Source: Faecalicatena orotica (GTDB lineage: Bacteria; Bacillota; Clostridia; Lachnospirales; Lachnospiraceae). Taken from it: a stretch of DNA of 64,000 bases. Positions 42,681 through 51,682 of the stretch are shown here, piece by piece. Positions within the stretch are counted from its first letter, which is position 1, and every line of letters begins with the position of its first letter. Below the pieces are notes generated by a model. It did not search any database. It saw only the letters and a program-made list of their open reading frames with translations, and was not told the origin of the DNA. The position numbers and the translations under genes are program-made. Location: positions 55,826 to 119,825 of the forward strand of contig NZ_QGDL01000018.1 of NCBI RefSeq assembly GCF_003149245.1. The letters run 5' to 3'.

Positions 42681-45600
42681 TCATTCTTTGCTTAACTCTT
42701 CCGTCTTTGGAACTACTTCAATGGTAACTTTTTTTCTTTTTTTGAAATAACGTACCAGCACAAGTGTCATGATTCCAAGGGATACTACTGCTACAGCAGC
42801 ATCAATACCAATAAACAGCTTTGTCATATTCGGCATTTTTCCTGCATTGGGATCAGGAATCGTATAGTTTCCGCTGTTGACTGTTGTATAAAGGATATTT
42901 TTGCAGGCCTGCCGCATGGCTAGTACCATAGTTGCAGAAGTATTTGTGATCTCATTGGACTTCTGCGTTCCAAATCCAAGCATCGCATCATTTCCGTTAC
43001 GGACAAAGTCATCGGTGTTCTGATAGCCATAGGAGCCATTCCAGTCAGATAATACCATGCCCCTAAATCCCCATTCGTCACGTAAGACGTTGTTTAACAG
43101 ATTCGGATTTGCCCCGGTAGATCGGGGTCCGATAAAGTTAAAAGAGGACATCACAGCCAGAGACTTTCCGTCATAATTCTTGACACAGATTTCAAAAGGC
43201 TTTAAATAGGTTTCCCGGATCACCTGCTCATCGGAATAGGTTAAGAGGAGGGAACAGCGGTTGGTTTCCTGGTCATTCAGTACAAAATGTTTGATGTATG
43301 GATAAACACCTTTTGTTGTCATACCATTCACCGTATTGGATGCGATATATCCTGAGAGGACGCCATCTTCGGAATAATACTCAAAGTTACGGCCGGTAAA
43401 AGCGCTGCGGTGGATGTTCATGGCCGGTGCATATGCTCCAAAGATACGGCAGTCCGCATATTCCTGACCTTCAGCTTCCCCGATACGATAAGCCAGGTCT
43501 TTATTCCAGGTCTGCGCAATCAGCAGTTCTGTGGAAAAAGCAGTACCATACACCTGAATATACCAGTCATTCAGACCAGAGGTGCCATCGGAATCCAGTG
43601 TTCCAACCTTTCCGATGGAATCCACGGCTACGGTCTGGAAGCCGCCCAGGTTGACCATATCGATCATGTCTTCCACAGATAACTGGTCCAGCAGGTCATC
43701 CCATAAGGAGTCTTCATATTCCTTCCCCGCCAAATCTGCTGCAGTCACCCCATTGTCTGCCTCTGTGACAGGCATGGTGTCCTCTTCGTTATCATATTTT
43801 GTAGAATCATAATGGGCTACGGTCTTTTCTGCAACTGCTGCTTTCGTCTCCTTGTCCATGACATACATATCATCAGAGGGCGCTGCTGTTGCCGCACTGT
43901 AGTTGGCAAAACCGTCTGCCCGGGACAGATAGGTTACCTTTCCGGCAGAATAATCCTGGAACTGGTTCACCGCTGCGGTGTCATCCGAAGCACGTCCCTG
44001 TGTTTCATAATTCATGTCTGTATCTACGGAAAATGTCTCTTCGTCCAAAACTGTATGGGCATCTGAGCGGATGGAAAGGCTGTAATCCCCTGCTTCCAGT
44101 ACATAACCGCCATGTTCAGTCTTGATACCTTTGGAATCATAAGCCGCCATCTCTTCCTTTGGAATTTCAAAGGATATGGTTTCGGAATCCCCTGGCTCCA
44201 ATAATTCTGTCTTTCCAAATTCAATCAGGTTGACAGATGCTTTTTCAATCCCGCCATTATTATAAGGAGGGGGTAAATAAAGCTCTACTACTTCTTTGCC
44301 TGCTGTTTCTCCTATATTGGTGACTTCCACATCTACCGAAACGGTATCCCCGTTGTCTGTAAAATTTTTCATTTCCTGTGTGAATGTGGTGTAGCTAAGT
44401 CCATAGCCAAAGGGATACTGCACATGGTCTTCATATTGAATCAGCCCTTCTTCTGCCGCTGTCTCATAGAATTTATATCCCACATAGATATTCTCCACAT
44501 AGTTGACGAAGGGCAGGACACCCTGATATGCTTCGTCCGCTTCTGTAAGCTCTGCGCGCAGGTCATCCACATTGTTATAGAGGAAGCTCCCGTAATTGTT
44601 ATAAGTCGGGGTGCTTGTCAAGTCATATACATAGGTATCTACAGTTCTTCCTGACGGATTTACAGAACCATTTAAAATCTCTCCCAGCGCTGCCATTCCT
44701 GTTTTTCCAGGACCCGGTGCCAGAATCACGGAACCGATATTCTCATACTCATCTACCCAGCCAAGTTCCATGGGGTTATTGGCGTTGATGACAACCACAA
44801 CCTGTTCAAACTCAGAAGTCACTTTCTCGATCATGGCTTCTTCTGTGTTGGAAAGCTCCAAATAGCTTTCTCCTTCATCGAAGTCATCATAGTCGCCGTT
44901 ATTGGTGTAATTACAGGAAAAATAGTTGTACTGTTCATTTCCGTTGGCTACTTCATCGCGAGGGTCATATGTACCGTCAATGACGGCCTTCATATCAAGT
45001 GGAACATCCTGCCCCTCTCCGCCGGACCTGGAAATGACGATCATTGCTGTATCGGAAAAATCCTTTGCATCCTTCATCAGTTCATCGGTGTAATAATCTA
45101 CCGTCGGCTCCGGCAGTGACCAATCTGTGAATGTTACGCTGACCACGTTCCCACCCAGATTTCTTGTGGGGCTGTACTCTTTATACATATCAACTAGATT
45201 TTGGTTCACATGGAAGCCTGCATCTGTAAGGGATGCCAGAATATCCACATTTCCTGAGTTGTCTGCCGACCCGGAACCTGTTCCGCCATAGATCGGGTTC
45301 GTGGATGCCCATCCAAACACATTCAGATTGGAGTCCTTATCAAGAGGCAGCATCCCGTCATTTTTCACCAGTGCCATTCCCTCTTCCCCGGTTTCTTTGA
45401 TAATTTCTTCTGAAGTTTTGACGGATTCTTCTGATACGGAACCACGCCCGTTCAGTATGGGTGCCAGGTTGTTATACATGGGGCCAAAGCAGATGATGTT
45501 GGCCAAAACAGTGACGATCAGCACCCAGGCAATGCCTGCTCCCCACCGTACCACGTGGCGGGTGCCTTTTTTAACCAGCCAGTGAGCCGCGATTATGATA

Positions 45601-45737
45601 ATAACGGCGACAGCCAGTGTACCCAGAATGGCGTATATATAGCCTCCCAGTGAATTTACATACTGCTGGACATCTGTGGGGCTGACACCCATGTTTTCAA
45701 AAATCGGTGTGAGCCAGTCAATTAGAAACTGTAACAT
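42681..45737 (-). CDS. Membrane-anchored, domain-permuted GH3 glycosidase
   Basis: 1018 residues. Two N-terminal helices (about 30-55 and 63-85) and a C-terminal helix (985-1005) anchor it. The GH3 alpha/beta domain comes first (VKNDGMLPLDKDSNLNVFG), then a fibronectin III-like part, and the TIM barrel last, with FRGMVLSDWNGS carrying the nucleophile Asp898. This order is opposite to normal GH3 enzymes; permuted GH3 enzymes are known from Ruminococcus and Butyrivibrio. The catalytic part is likely outside the cell. First gene of the operon; a strong AGGAGG precedes its ATG. Confidence 0.88.
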   Translation of the reverse strand: MLQFLIDWLTPIFENMGVSPTDVQQYVNSLGGYIYAILGTLAVAVIIIIAAHWLVKKGTRHVVRWGAGIAWVLIVTVLANIICFGPMYNNLAPILNGRGSVSEESVKTSEEIIKETGEEGMALVKNDGMLPLDKDSNLNVFGWASTNPIYGGTGSGSADNSGNVDILASLTDAGFHVNQNLVDMYKEYSPTRNLGGNVVSVTFTDWSLPEPTVDYYTDELMKDAKDFSDTAMIVISRSGGEGQDVPLDMKAVIDGTYDPRDEVANGNEQYNYFSCNYTNNGDYDDFDEGESYLELSNTEEAMIEKVTSEFEQVVVVINANNPMELGWVDEYENIGSVILAPGPGKTGMAALGEILNGSVNPSGRTVDTYVYDLTSTPTYNNYGSFLYNNVDDLRAELTEADEAYQGVLPFVNYVENIYVGYKFYETAAEEGLIQYEDHVQYPFGYGLSYTTFTQEMKNFTDNGDTVSVDVEVTNIGETAGKEVVELYLPPPYNNGGIEKASVNLIEFGKTELLEPGDSETISFEIPKEEMAAYDSKGIKTEHGGYVLEAGDYSLSIRSDAHTVLDEETFSVDTDMNYETQGRASDDTAAVNQFQDYSAGKVTYLSRADGFANYSAATAAPSDDMYVMDKETKAAVAEKTVAHYDSTKYDNEEDTMPVTEADNGVTAADLAGKEYEDSLWDDLLDQLSVEDMIDMVNLGGFQTVAVDSIGKVGTLDSDGTSGLNDWYIQVYGTAFSTELLIAQTWNKDLAYRIGEAEGQEYADCRIFGAYAPAMNIHRSAFTGRNFEYYSEDGVLSGYIASNTVNGMTTKGVYPYIKHFVLNDQETNRCSLLLTYSDEQVIRETYLKPFEICVKNYDGKSLAVMSSFNFIGPRSTGANPNLLNNVLRDEWGFRGMVLSDWNGSYGYQNTDDFVRNGNDAMLGFGTQKSNEITNTSATMVLAMRQACKNILYTTVNSGNYTIPDPNAGKMPNMTKLFIGIDAAVAVVSLGIMTLVLVRYFKKRKKVTIEVVPKTEELSKE

Positions 45738-45789
45738 TTTTCTTCCTCCCTTTCCTTGAGTAAAATAATTGATTCATTACGTTGTCCTC

Positions 45790-45795
45790 ATTATA
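45790..45795 (-). promoter_or_regulatory. Candidate -10 element upstream of the GH3 operon
   Basis: The minus strand reads TTGATTATAATGAGG about 53 bases before the GH3 start. No good -35 is visible, which would fit dependence on an activator such as the adjacent LytTR regulator; this is inference. Confidence 0.3.
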
Positions 45796-45866
45796 ATCAA
45801 GTGAAAGGGCAAAACCGGGATTTGCGAAAAGTGGTCGTTTTTTTACGATAACCGGTAAGCAGGCTG

Positions 45867-47189
45867 TTATGCTTCTTCCTGTGAAGGCAATAGGATATCA
45901 AGATTGAACTTGCCGTTTTTTAATGACATAAAAAGCTCCCCATGATATTTCTCCACGATATAGCGCATACTCTTCACTCCAAACCCATGCTGTGATCTGT
46001 CTTTTTTATCTGTAACCGGAATTCCATTTTCAAACTGGAGCATACGGCTGCACCTGTTTTCCAGATGGATCAGCACCATGTCATTGTGGTGCCTGATCTG
46101 GAAGCTGATAATCCGTTCCCCCTTCTTTTCCTTCATCACCCGTTCCAGTGCATTATCCAGAGCATTCCCCATCAGGGCATACACATCGGCAGATGCCATG
46201 TAGGAGATCATCTTTCCTTCCACCATGCAGCCAAACTCAATTCCCCGTTCATTAAAAATCAACGTTTTCTCCCGCAGCACATAATCCAGGGCGCTGCAGC
46301 CGGTATGGTAGGTGGCATCGTAAATAGATACCGCATCCTGGATCTCCTGTATATATTCCGTTCTGGACCTGTCATCTTCTATCTTTGCCAAAGCCTTCAT
46401 CTGATGCTTCAGATCATGGCATTTCATGTTGATGATATCTATGGCTTCCTTTGAGCTTTTCTGCTGCGCGGTAGATATCTGGAGAAGCTGTTCCATCATT
46501 TCCTGTTCCCGTTTCATGCTGTTTTCCCGGAGTACATAATACTCCATCAGCAGGACAAGGGCACAGCATAAGAAGCTGTATGACGGGCAGATCACATCTC
46601 CCATCGGGGTACCCATATACTCTTCGGGATAAGACCAGTAAACACTGAAGCCAATGGCAAAGACCATAATGATAAACGCAAGCACAACAATCCGGAAATC
46701 ACCGTCACTTAATTGATTGGCTTTTTTATTAGGCCGTATAATCAAAAGATACACAGCCGCAGCCCCAGCCAGATAAATCACATACCTGGTAAGCAGCAGA
46801 TGAGGCAGGCTTCCATACAGCGGATAAAGGTTGTGAAGCTTCTGCAATATAATCCGGGAAAGTGCAAAAGTCATATGTTCCGTGGCATATCCGCCCGCCA
46901 GAATAAAGATAAGTTCACGCAGTTCTAAATCAAAGCTGCCCCATATAGGGATAGCTGTGAAAAATGCAAAACCCAGGTACAGCAGCATATAGTAGAACAA
47001 GGATGTGGACTCGTAGGGTGTAAGTACCGCATTCCACAAAGCACTTAATAAAATCTGAAGCAGGAAACCAGTGAGCAGCCTTGGCAGGAAATGTGTTCTT
47101 TTTGGGCTGTCAGTCAAAAATACCGCTTCTGAGACAAGAAGCTGAAATGGAAACTGGATAAAAATAGCTTCAAAAATACCGTATAACAT
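45867..47189 (-). CDS. AgrC-like sensor histidine kinase
   Basis: 440 residues with about six to seven N-terminal helices (about 1-220) and a GHKL-type ATPase domain without a typical HAMP. A conserved His sits in KCHDLKHQMKAL (His258), and NALDNALERV and the GFGVKSMRY segment mark the ATP-binding site. This is the AgrC/LytTR-type kinase architecture, often responding to peptides or envelope signals. It is encoded one base after the LytTR regulator and lies upstream of the GH3/glycosyltransferase operon, which it may control. Confidence 0.88.
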   Translation of the reverse strand: MLYGIFEAIFIQFPFQLLVSEAVFLTDSPKRTHFLPRLLTGFLLQILLSALWNAVLTPYESTSLFYYMLLYLGFAFFTAIPIWGSFDLELRELIFILAGGYATEHMTFALSRIILQKLHNLYPLYGSLPHLLLTRYVIYLAGAAAVYLLIIRPNKKANQLSDGDFRIVVLAFIIMVFAIGFSVYWSYPEEYMGTPMGDVICPSYSFLCCALVLLMEYYVLRENSMKREQEMMEQLLQISTAQQKSSKEAIDIINMKCHDLKHQMKALAKIEDDRSRTEYIQEIQDAVSIYDATYHTGCSALDYVLREKTLIFNERGIEFGCMVEGKMISYMASADVYALMGNALDNALERVMKEKKGERIISFQIRHHNDMVLIHLENRCSRMLQFENGIPVTDKKDRSQHGFGVKSMRYIVEKYHGELFMSLKNGKFNLDILLPSQEEA

Positions 47190-47190
47190 A

Positions 47191-47895
47191 TCATAGACCT
47201 CCCATAAAGTTGATGTAATCCTGTGTAAACTGTTTTTTTAGCCTTCTGGAGAGCGGCAGTTCCTGTCCGGATGTGAGTGTTACACTGTCTTTCCCAATTC
47301 GTTTTATGTAATTGAGATGAACCAAACAGCCAGAATTGCACTCCGAAAAAGGCAGGGATGTAAGCTTCACTTTTATATCTTTCAGGCTTCCCCGCATTTG
47401 GGAGCATTCCTGTTTTGTATGGAACACAAGATAATCCCGGTCTTTCTCTATGTACAGGATATCCGACACCGTGATCCGGAAAATCCCCTCTTTATTGCTG
47501 ATCAGAATATCCTGCTCCCGGTGGCTTTCTATAAAGCGGAATGCTTTTTGAAGCTTCATGGAAAAATTGTAGTAGCTTACTGGTTTCACCATGAAATCAA
47601 TAGCCTGCACTTCATACCCGTCTATAGCATACTGTGCCAGGCTTGTGATAAAAATAATCCCCACCGCCTGATCCCTGCTGCGTATTTCACGGGCCACCTC
47701 AAGCCCATTACTGCCCGGCATCTCGATATCCAGAAAAATAACATCATATTCGCCCTGATATTCTTCCAGAAAGTCAAAGCTTGCATAGAATATTTTTATC
47801 TCAAAAGTTAGATTCTGTTCCTGCTGATACTGCTCCAGATAGGAAACGATACGCTGCGCATCCTCTTTTGAATCATCTACCACTGCTATTTTCAT
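47191..47895 (-). CDS. LytTR-family response regulator
   Basis: Start at MKIAVVDDSKE (ATG 47893-47895; GGAGA upstream) gives 234 residues; an earlier ATG is unlikely. Receiver domain with phospho-Asp in FLDIEMPGSNG and Lys in VKPVSY, then a C-terminal LytTR DNA-binding domain with FRITVSDILYIEKDRDY. LytTR proteins bind pairs of short direct repeats. It is co-transcribed with the kinase gene one base downstream. Confidence 0.92.
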   Translation of the reverse strand: MKIAVVDDSKEDAQRIVSYLEQYQQEQNLTFEIKIFYASFDFLEEYQGEYDVIFLDIEMPGSNGLEVAREIRSRDQAVGIIFITSLAQYAIDGYEVQAIDFMVKPVSYYNFSMKLQKAFRFIESHREQDILISNKEGIFRITVSDILYIEKDRDYLVFHTKQECSQMRGSLKDIKVKLTSLPFSECNSGCLVHLNYIKRIGKDSVTLTSGQELPLSRRLKKQFTQDYINFMGGL

Positions 47896-47982
47896 TTGTC
47901 TGTTCTCCTCTTCTCCAGAGTGTGTTTTAAAAATGCTATCGCTGGTATTGCTATCTGTTTTTATCATAACAAACGTATTTTT

Positions 47983-48003
47983 AAATAACAAATACTTATA
48001 TTT
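47983..48003. repeat. 21-base motif, copy 1 (AACAAATACTTATATTT core)
   Basis: Identical over 21 bases to 55890-55910. It lies in the promoter region upstream of the LytTR regulator and is in the same orientation as the other copy. Confidence 0.8.
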
Positions 48004-48196
48004 GATTGTATTATATAGCTTTTAGTTAGTGATAAAGTCATTGAACATATGCAACATATACAAGTATTTAAAAAGCCAGCCCCCTCAAGGAAGACTGACC
48101 CATTTTTTCTAAATATTCATATTATTAAAACCGCGATACTCTTTACAATCTCTCCTTTAAGAGAAAAGACAGAACAGTTTTTGCCTTCTACCTCTG

Positions 48197-49171
48197 TTAT
48201 TTCAAATATGTTTGAAAGAATGTGACCATCTTATCAAATGGAATCACATCTGTCCGGTCATATAAATCCGTATGGACTGCCCCCGGAATGATCATAAGTT
48301 CCTTGTTATCGCCGCTCAGCTTATCAAAGGCATCTCTACTGAAGTAGCAGGAATGTGCTTTTTCGCCATGAATCAACAGCACTGCACTCCTGATTTCCTG
48401 GCTGTACTGTAAAATCGGCATATTAAGGAATGACAGTGAGGATGTGATATTCCAGCCGCCATTTGAATTCAGTGACCTTGCATGATACCCTCTGTCTGTC
48501 TTGTAATAATCATAATAGTCTTTTACAAAGAACGGCGCATCATCAGGCAGTGGATCTACCACGCCTCCTGCAAGGGCATATTCCCCATTTTTATAATCCT
48601 CAATTCTCTGGGTGTTTAATGCCCTGCGTTTCTCAAATCTTGATTCCTCGCTGTCCTCGGAATCAAAATACCCTTTTGCGTTGACCCTGCTCATATCATA
48701 CATCGTAGAAGCCACCGTTGCCTTTATTCTGGTATCAATGGCCGCCGCGTTCAGTGCCATCCCACCCCATCCGCAGATACCGATGATACCGATTTTCTCA
48801 GGGTCAACATTATCCTGAACAGACAGGAAATCCACTGCCGCCTGAAAATCCTCTGTGTTGATATCCGGTGAGGCCACATATCTGGGAGTTCCACCACTTT
48901 CCCCTGTGAAGGATGGGTCAAAAGCAATGGTTATAAATCCCCTTTCCGCCATTGTCTGTGCATACAGCCCGGAAGACTGCTCTTTGACAGCGCCAAACGG
49001 TCCGCTTACCGCGATTGCTGCAAGTCTTCCTTCTGCGTTTTTCGGCACGTACATATCTGCCGCCAATGTGATGCCATAACGATTGTGGAAAGTCACTTTG
49101 CTGTGCTCTACTTTTTCACTCTGTGGGAATGTTTTATCCCATTCTTTTGTTAATTTTAATTGTTCTTTCAT
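48197..49171 (-). CDS. Dienelactone-hydrolase-like alpha/beta hydrolase
   Basis: 324 residues, no signal peptide. The nucleophile elbow reads IGICGWGGMALN, giving a Cys in place of the usual Ser, as in dienelactone hydrolases; a later GEKAHSCYFS segment and PGAVHTDLYD provide candidate Asp/His. Such proteins hydrolyse esters or lactones, sometimes in detoxification. Downstream gene of a redox set with an aldo-keto reductase 18 bases upstream. Specific substrate unknown. Confidence 0.85.
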   Translation of the reverse strand: MKEQLKLTKEWDKTFPQSEKVEHSKVTFHNRYGITLAADMYVPKNAEGRLAAIAVSGPFGAVKEQSSGLYAQTMAERGFITIAFDPSFTGESGGTPRYVASPDINTEDFQAAVDFLSVQDNVDPEKIGIIGICGWGGMALNAAAIDTRIKATVASTMYDMSRVNAKGYFDSEDSEESRFEKRRALNTQRIEDYKNGEYALAGGVVDPLPDDAPFFVKDYYDYYKTDRGYHARSLNSNGGWNITSSLSFLNMPILQYSQEIRSAVLLIHGEKAHSCYFSRDAFDKLSGDNKELMIIPGAVHTDLYDRTDVIPFDKMVTFFQTYLK

Positions 49172-49189
49172 CTTTATAATTCCTTCTTT

Positions 49190-50287
49190 CTATAAATATT
49201 TTTTGAAATAATCTGCAATCTCTTCCATACGGGTTTCCTGCTTCACATGGAAAGGACATCGCAATTCACAATGTCCGCACCTGATGCAGGCATCTGCCTT
49301 GACTGGGAGCTTCCTGTAATGCCCCGCCGCCATTTCATCCCCGGCAAGGGCAAGGTCATAATATTTATTGATCAATCCAATATCAAGTCCTCCCGGACAT
49401 GGCTGACAGTGATTACAATAGACACAGACCCCTTTTGCATCCTGAGGCGTAAATTCCCCAATGACCGAATAGTCCTTTTCTTCCGAAGATGCAGATACAT
49501 ATCGCAATGCAGTCTCAAGGTCCTGCATATTGCGGACGCCAGGCAGCACAGTCATAACCGCCGGGCGGTCCAGAGCATACTGAAAACATTGTTCATGTGT
49601 TAATGCTCTTTTGAAAAGGGAAGTTTTTGCATCCAGAAGCTGCCCGCCTGCAAAGGGCTTCATAACTGAAATTCCTACCCCCATCTGCTCACATTCCCGG
49701 TACAGTGTGGCACGTTCCTCTACCTCACCAATGGCATAGTCCCCTTTCCGGTAGTCATAAGCTGGATTGATACTGAACATCATCATGTCCACAAGTCCTG
49801 TGTCCAGTATCCTGCGGGCGATATCTGGATTGTGGGAGGAAAATCCCAGATGGCGTATGGTGCCTTCCGCCTGTAATGCCTTCATATACGCCCAGATACC
49901 ACCGTTCATCACCTCATCCAAATCCTCCCTATCATCAATGCAGTGGATAAACCCTACATCTGTGTAATCAGTATTCAAAAGCTTCAATTCCCATGTAAAC
50001 TGCTCCCTGATGTCATTTAAGTTCCGTGTCCACCCATAATTTCCACCTTTATAGACTGCGCCAAAGTGCATCTGCATCATAATGTTTTCCCTGTAGCCGG
50101 CAAATGCCTTTGCATACGCGTAAAACGGCGCTTTTTTCGACGGAGCCATGTCAAAATAATTAATTCCCCTTTGAATGGCTGCCAAGATAACATCCATCAT
50201 TTCCTGTTCCGTACCACAAAGACTTCCGCTGCCCAGTCCGATCACACTGATTTTCTCTCCTCCATGAGGCAAAGTACGATATTCCAT
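49190..50287 (-). CDS. Aldo-keto reductase with C-terminal 2x[4Fe-4S] ferredoxin domain
   Basis: 365 residues. N-terminal aldo-keto reductase barrel (ISVIGLGSGSLCGTEQ, and Tyr in INYFDMAPSK), then a C-terminal domain with CVYCNHCQPCPGG and ACIRCGHCELRCPFHVK. Family knowledge: ferredoxin-fused aldo-keto reductases use electrons from iron-sulfur centres for reductions in anaerobes. It is in the group of redox genes at 48-56 kb. Substrate unknown. Confidence 0.92.
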   Translation of the reverse strand: MEYRTLPHGGEKISVIGLGSGSLCGTEQEMMDVILAAIQRGINYFDMAPSKKAPFYAYAKAFAGYRENIMMQMHFGAVYKGGNYGWTRNLNDIREQFTWELKLLNTDYTDVGFIHCIDDREDLDEVMNGGIWAYMKALQAEGTIRHLGFSSHNPDIARRILDTGLVDMMMFSINPAYDYRKGDYAIGEVEERATLYRECEQMGVGISVMKPFAGGQLLDAKTSLFKRALTHEQCFQYALDRPAVMTVLPGVRNMQDLETALRYVSASSEEKDYSVIGEFTPQDAKGVCVYCNHCQPCPGGLDIGLINKYYDLALAGDEMAAGHYRKLPVKADACIRCGHCELRCPFHVKQETRMEEIADYFKKYL

Positions 50288-50351
50288 AATTGTCTCCCAT
50301 CCAGGCTTACAGCCTTAAAATAATGTATCTCTAAGTTTCTTATCCTGTAGA

Positions 50352-50936
50352 TCAGACTCTTTCCTCATCTGAAAGAATCGTCTTTATCACTCTGGCCGGA
50401 ACACCGCCTGCAACTGTATTTTCCGGTACATCTTTTGTTACAACTGCACCGGCTGCAATGACTGCGCCATCACCAATAGTAATCCCCGGTAAAATAACTG
50501 CATTAGCTCCGATCCAGACATCCCTGCCAATATGGATGGGGGCCGGAATGACATCTTTTCTATTTGCAGGATTCAGACTGTGATTCAAAGTGGCAAGGAC
50601 TACATTGTGGCCAATCTGGGTTCCATCTCCAATAGTGATTCCTCCCTGATCCTGAAATTTACAGCCAGAATTGAGAAATACATGTTTCCCAATGGTTAGA
50701 TTTTTCCCGCAGTCGGTATAAAAAGGCGGAAACAGATTAAAGGTCTCATCTATGGGTTTTCCAGTCAGCTTTTCCATAAGCCCCCGGATTTCCTCTGGGT
50801 TATGATAGCCACCATTTAATTCTGCTGTCAGCCTTAACGCCTCCTGAGAAAGCATATGCATACATTTACGCGCTTCCGCGTCAATGCTTATGGTCTGTCC
50901 GCTTTTCATTTCTTCTATAAACTCCTTTATTTCCAT
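50352..50936 (-). CDS. Left-handed beta-helix sugar O-acetyltransferase
   Basis: 194 residues from [10 protein letters not shown] (GGAGG five bases before ATG 50936; the TTG three codons earlier is the alternative). The C-terminal half is a hexapeptide-repeat beta-helix with [12 protein letters not shown] and [12 protein letters not shown], matching maltose/galactoside acetyltransferases (LacA/MaaT). The conserved catalytic His is in ATLNHSLNP. It probably acetylates small sugars or a related acceptor. Its role in the redox group is unclear. Confidence 0.9.
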   Translation of the reverse strand: MEIKEFIEEMKSGQTISIDAEARKCMHMLSQEALRLTAELNGGYHNPEEIRGLMEKLTGKPIDETFNLFPPFYTDCGKNLTIGKHVFLNSGCKFQDQGGITIGDGTQIGHNVVLATLNHSLNPANRKDVIPAPIHIGRDVWIGANAVILPGITIGDGAVIAAGAVVTKDVPENTVAGGVPARVIKTILSDEERV

Positions 50937-50986
50937 TATTTCCTCCAATATTAATACAATAAATTCCTCATGCTCCTATCCCTTGA

Positions 50987-51682
50987 TCAATTGATCCGGA
51001 AACGGTATCCGGCTCCCCAGACCGTTTCAATAAACTGGGTCTCTGAATCATTTTTGCCAAGTTTATCCCGAAGACGGTTTATGTGCACCGTAACTGTAGC
51101 TACATCTCCAAGAGAATCCATCCCCCAGACCCGGTCAAACAGGGTGTCCTTTGAAAAGACAATATTGGGGTTCTCTGCCAGAAAAAGCAGGAGTTCAAAT
51201 TCTTTATTTACAAGAACAACCTCTTTTCCATCCAGATAGACCATTCTGGATTTCGGAAGAATCGTGAGATTGTGATACGTGATTTCCGTCTCCTCTTTTT
51301 CTTCCTGAGACTCTAGGAGCAGGTTATGGATATGAATATGAGATTTGACCCGGGCAACCAGTTCCGCCGGACTAAAGGGTTTTACCAGATAATCGTCTGC
51401 CCCAAGGCCTAAGCCACGGATTTTATCAATGTCTTCTTTTTTTGCGGTCACCATGATAATGGGAAGGCGCAGAGAACGCCGCAGCTCCCGACATACTTCA
51501 AATCCGTTTTTTCCCGGAAGCATCACATCCAGCAAAACGGCGTCATGTAATCCTGTTTTCGCCTTTTTCTCTCCTTCCAGACCATCAGAAGCGATTTCTG
51601 TCTCGTACCCATTGGCTTCCAGATAATCCCGCTCAAGTTCCGCAATCAATTCATCATCTTCTACAATCAGTATTTTTTCCAT
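50987..51682 (-). CDS. OmpR-family response regulator
   Basis: 231 residues. Receiver domain with DDELIAE pocket and phospho-Asp in LLDVMLPGKNG, Lys in LVKPFSPAE, then a winged-helix domain ending WGAGYRFRIN. It overlaps the kinase gene by 29 bases. Together they form an OmpR/EnvZ-like pair controlling unknown targets within the redox group. Confidence 0.92.
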   Translation of the reverse strand: MEKILIVEDDELIAELERDYLEANGYETEIASDGLEGEKKAKTGLHDAVLLDVMLPGKNGFEVCRELRRSLRLPIIMVTAKKEDIDKIRGLGLGADDYLVKPFSPAELVARVKSHIHIHNLLLESQEEKEETEITYHNLTILPKSRMVYLDGKEVVLVNKEFELLLFLAENPNIVFSKDTLFDRVWGMDSLGDVATVTVHINRLRDKLGKNDSETQFIETVWGAGYRFRIN

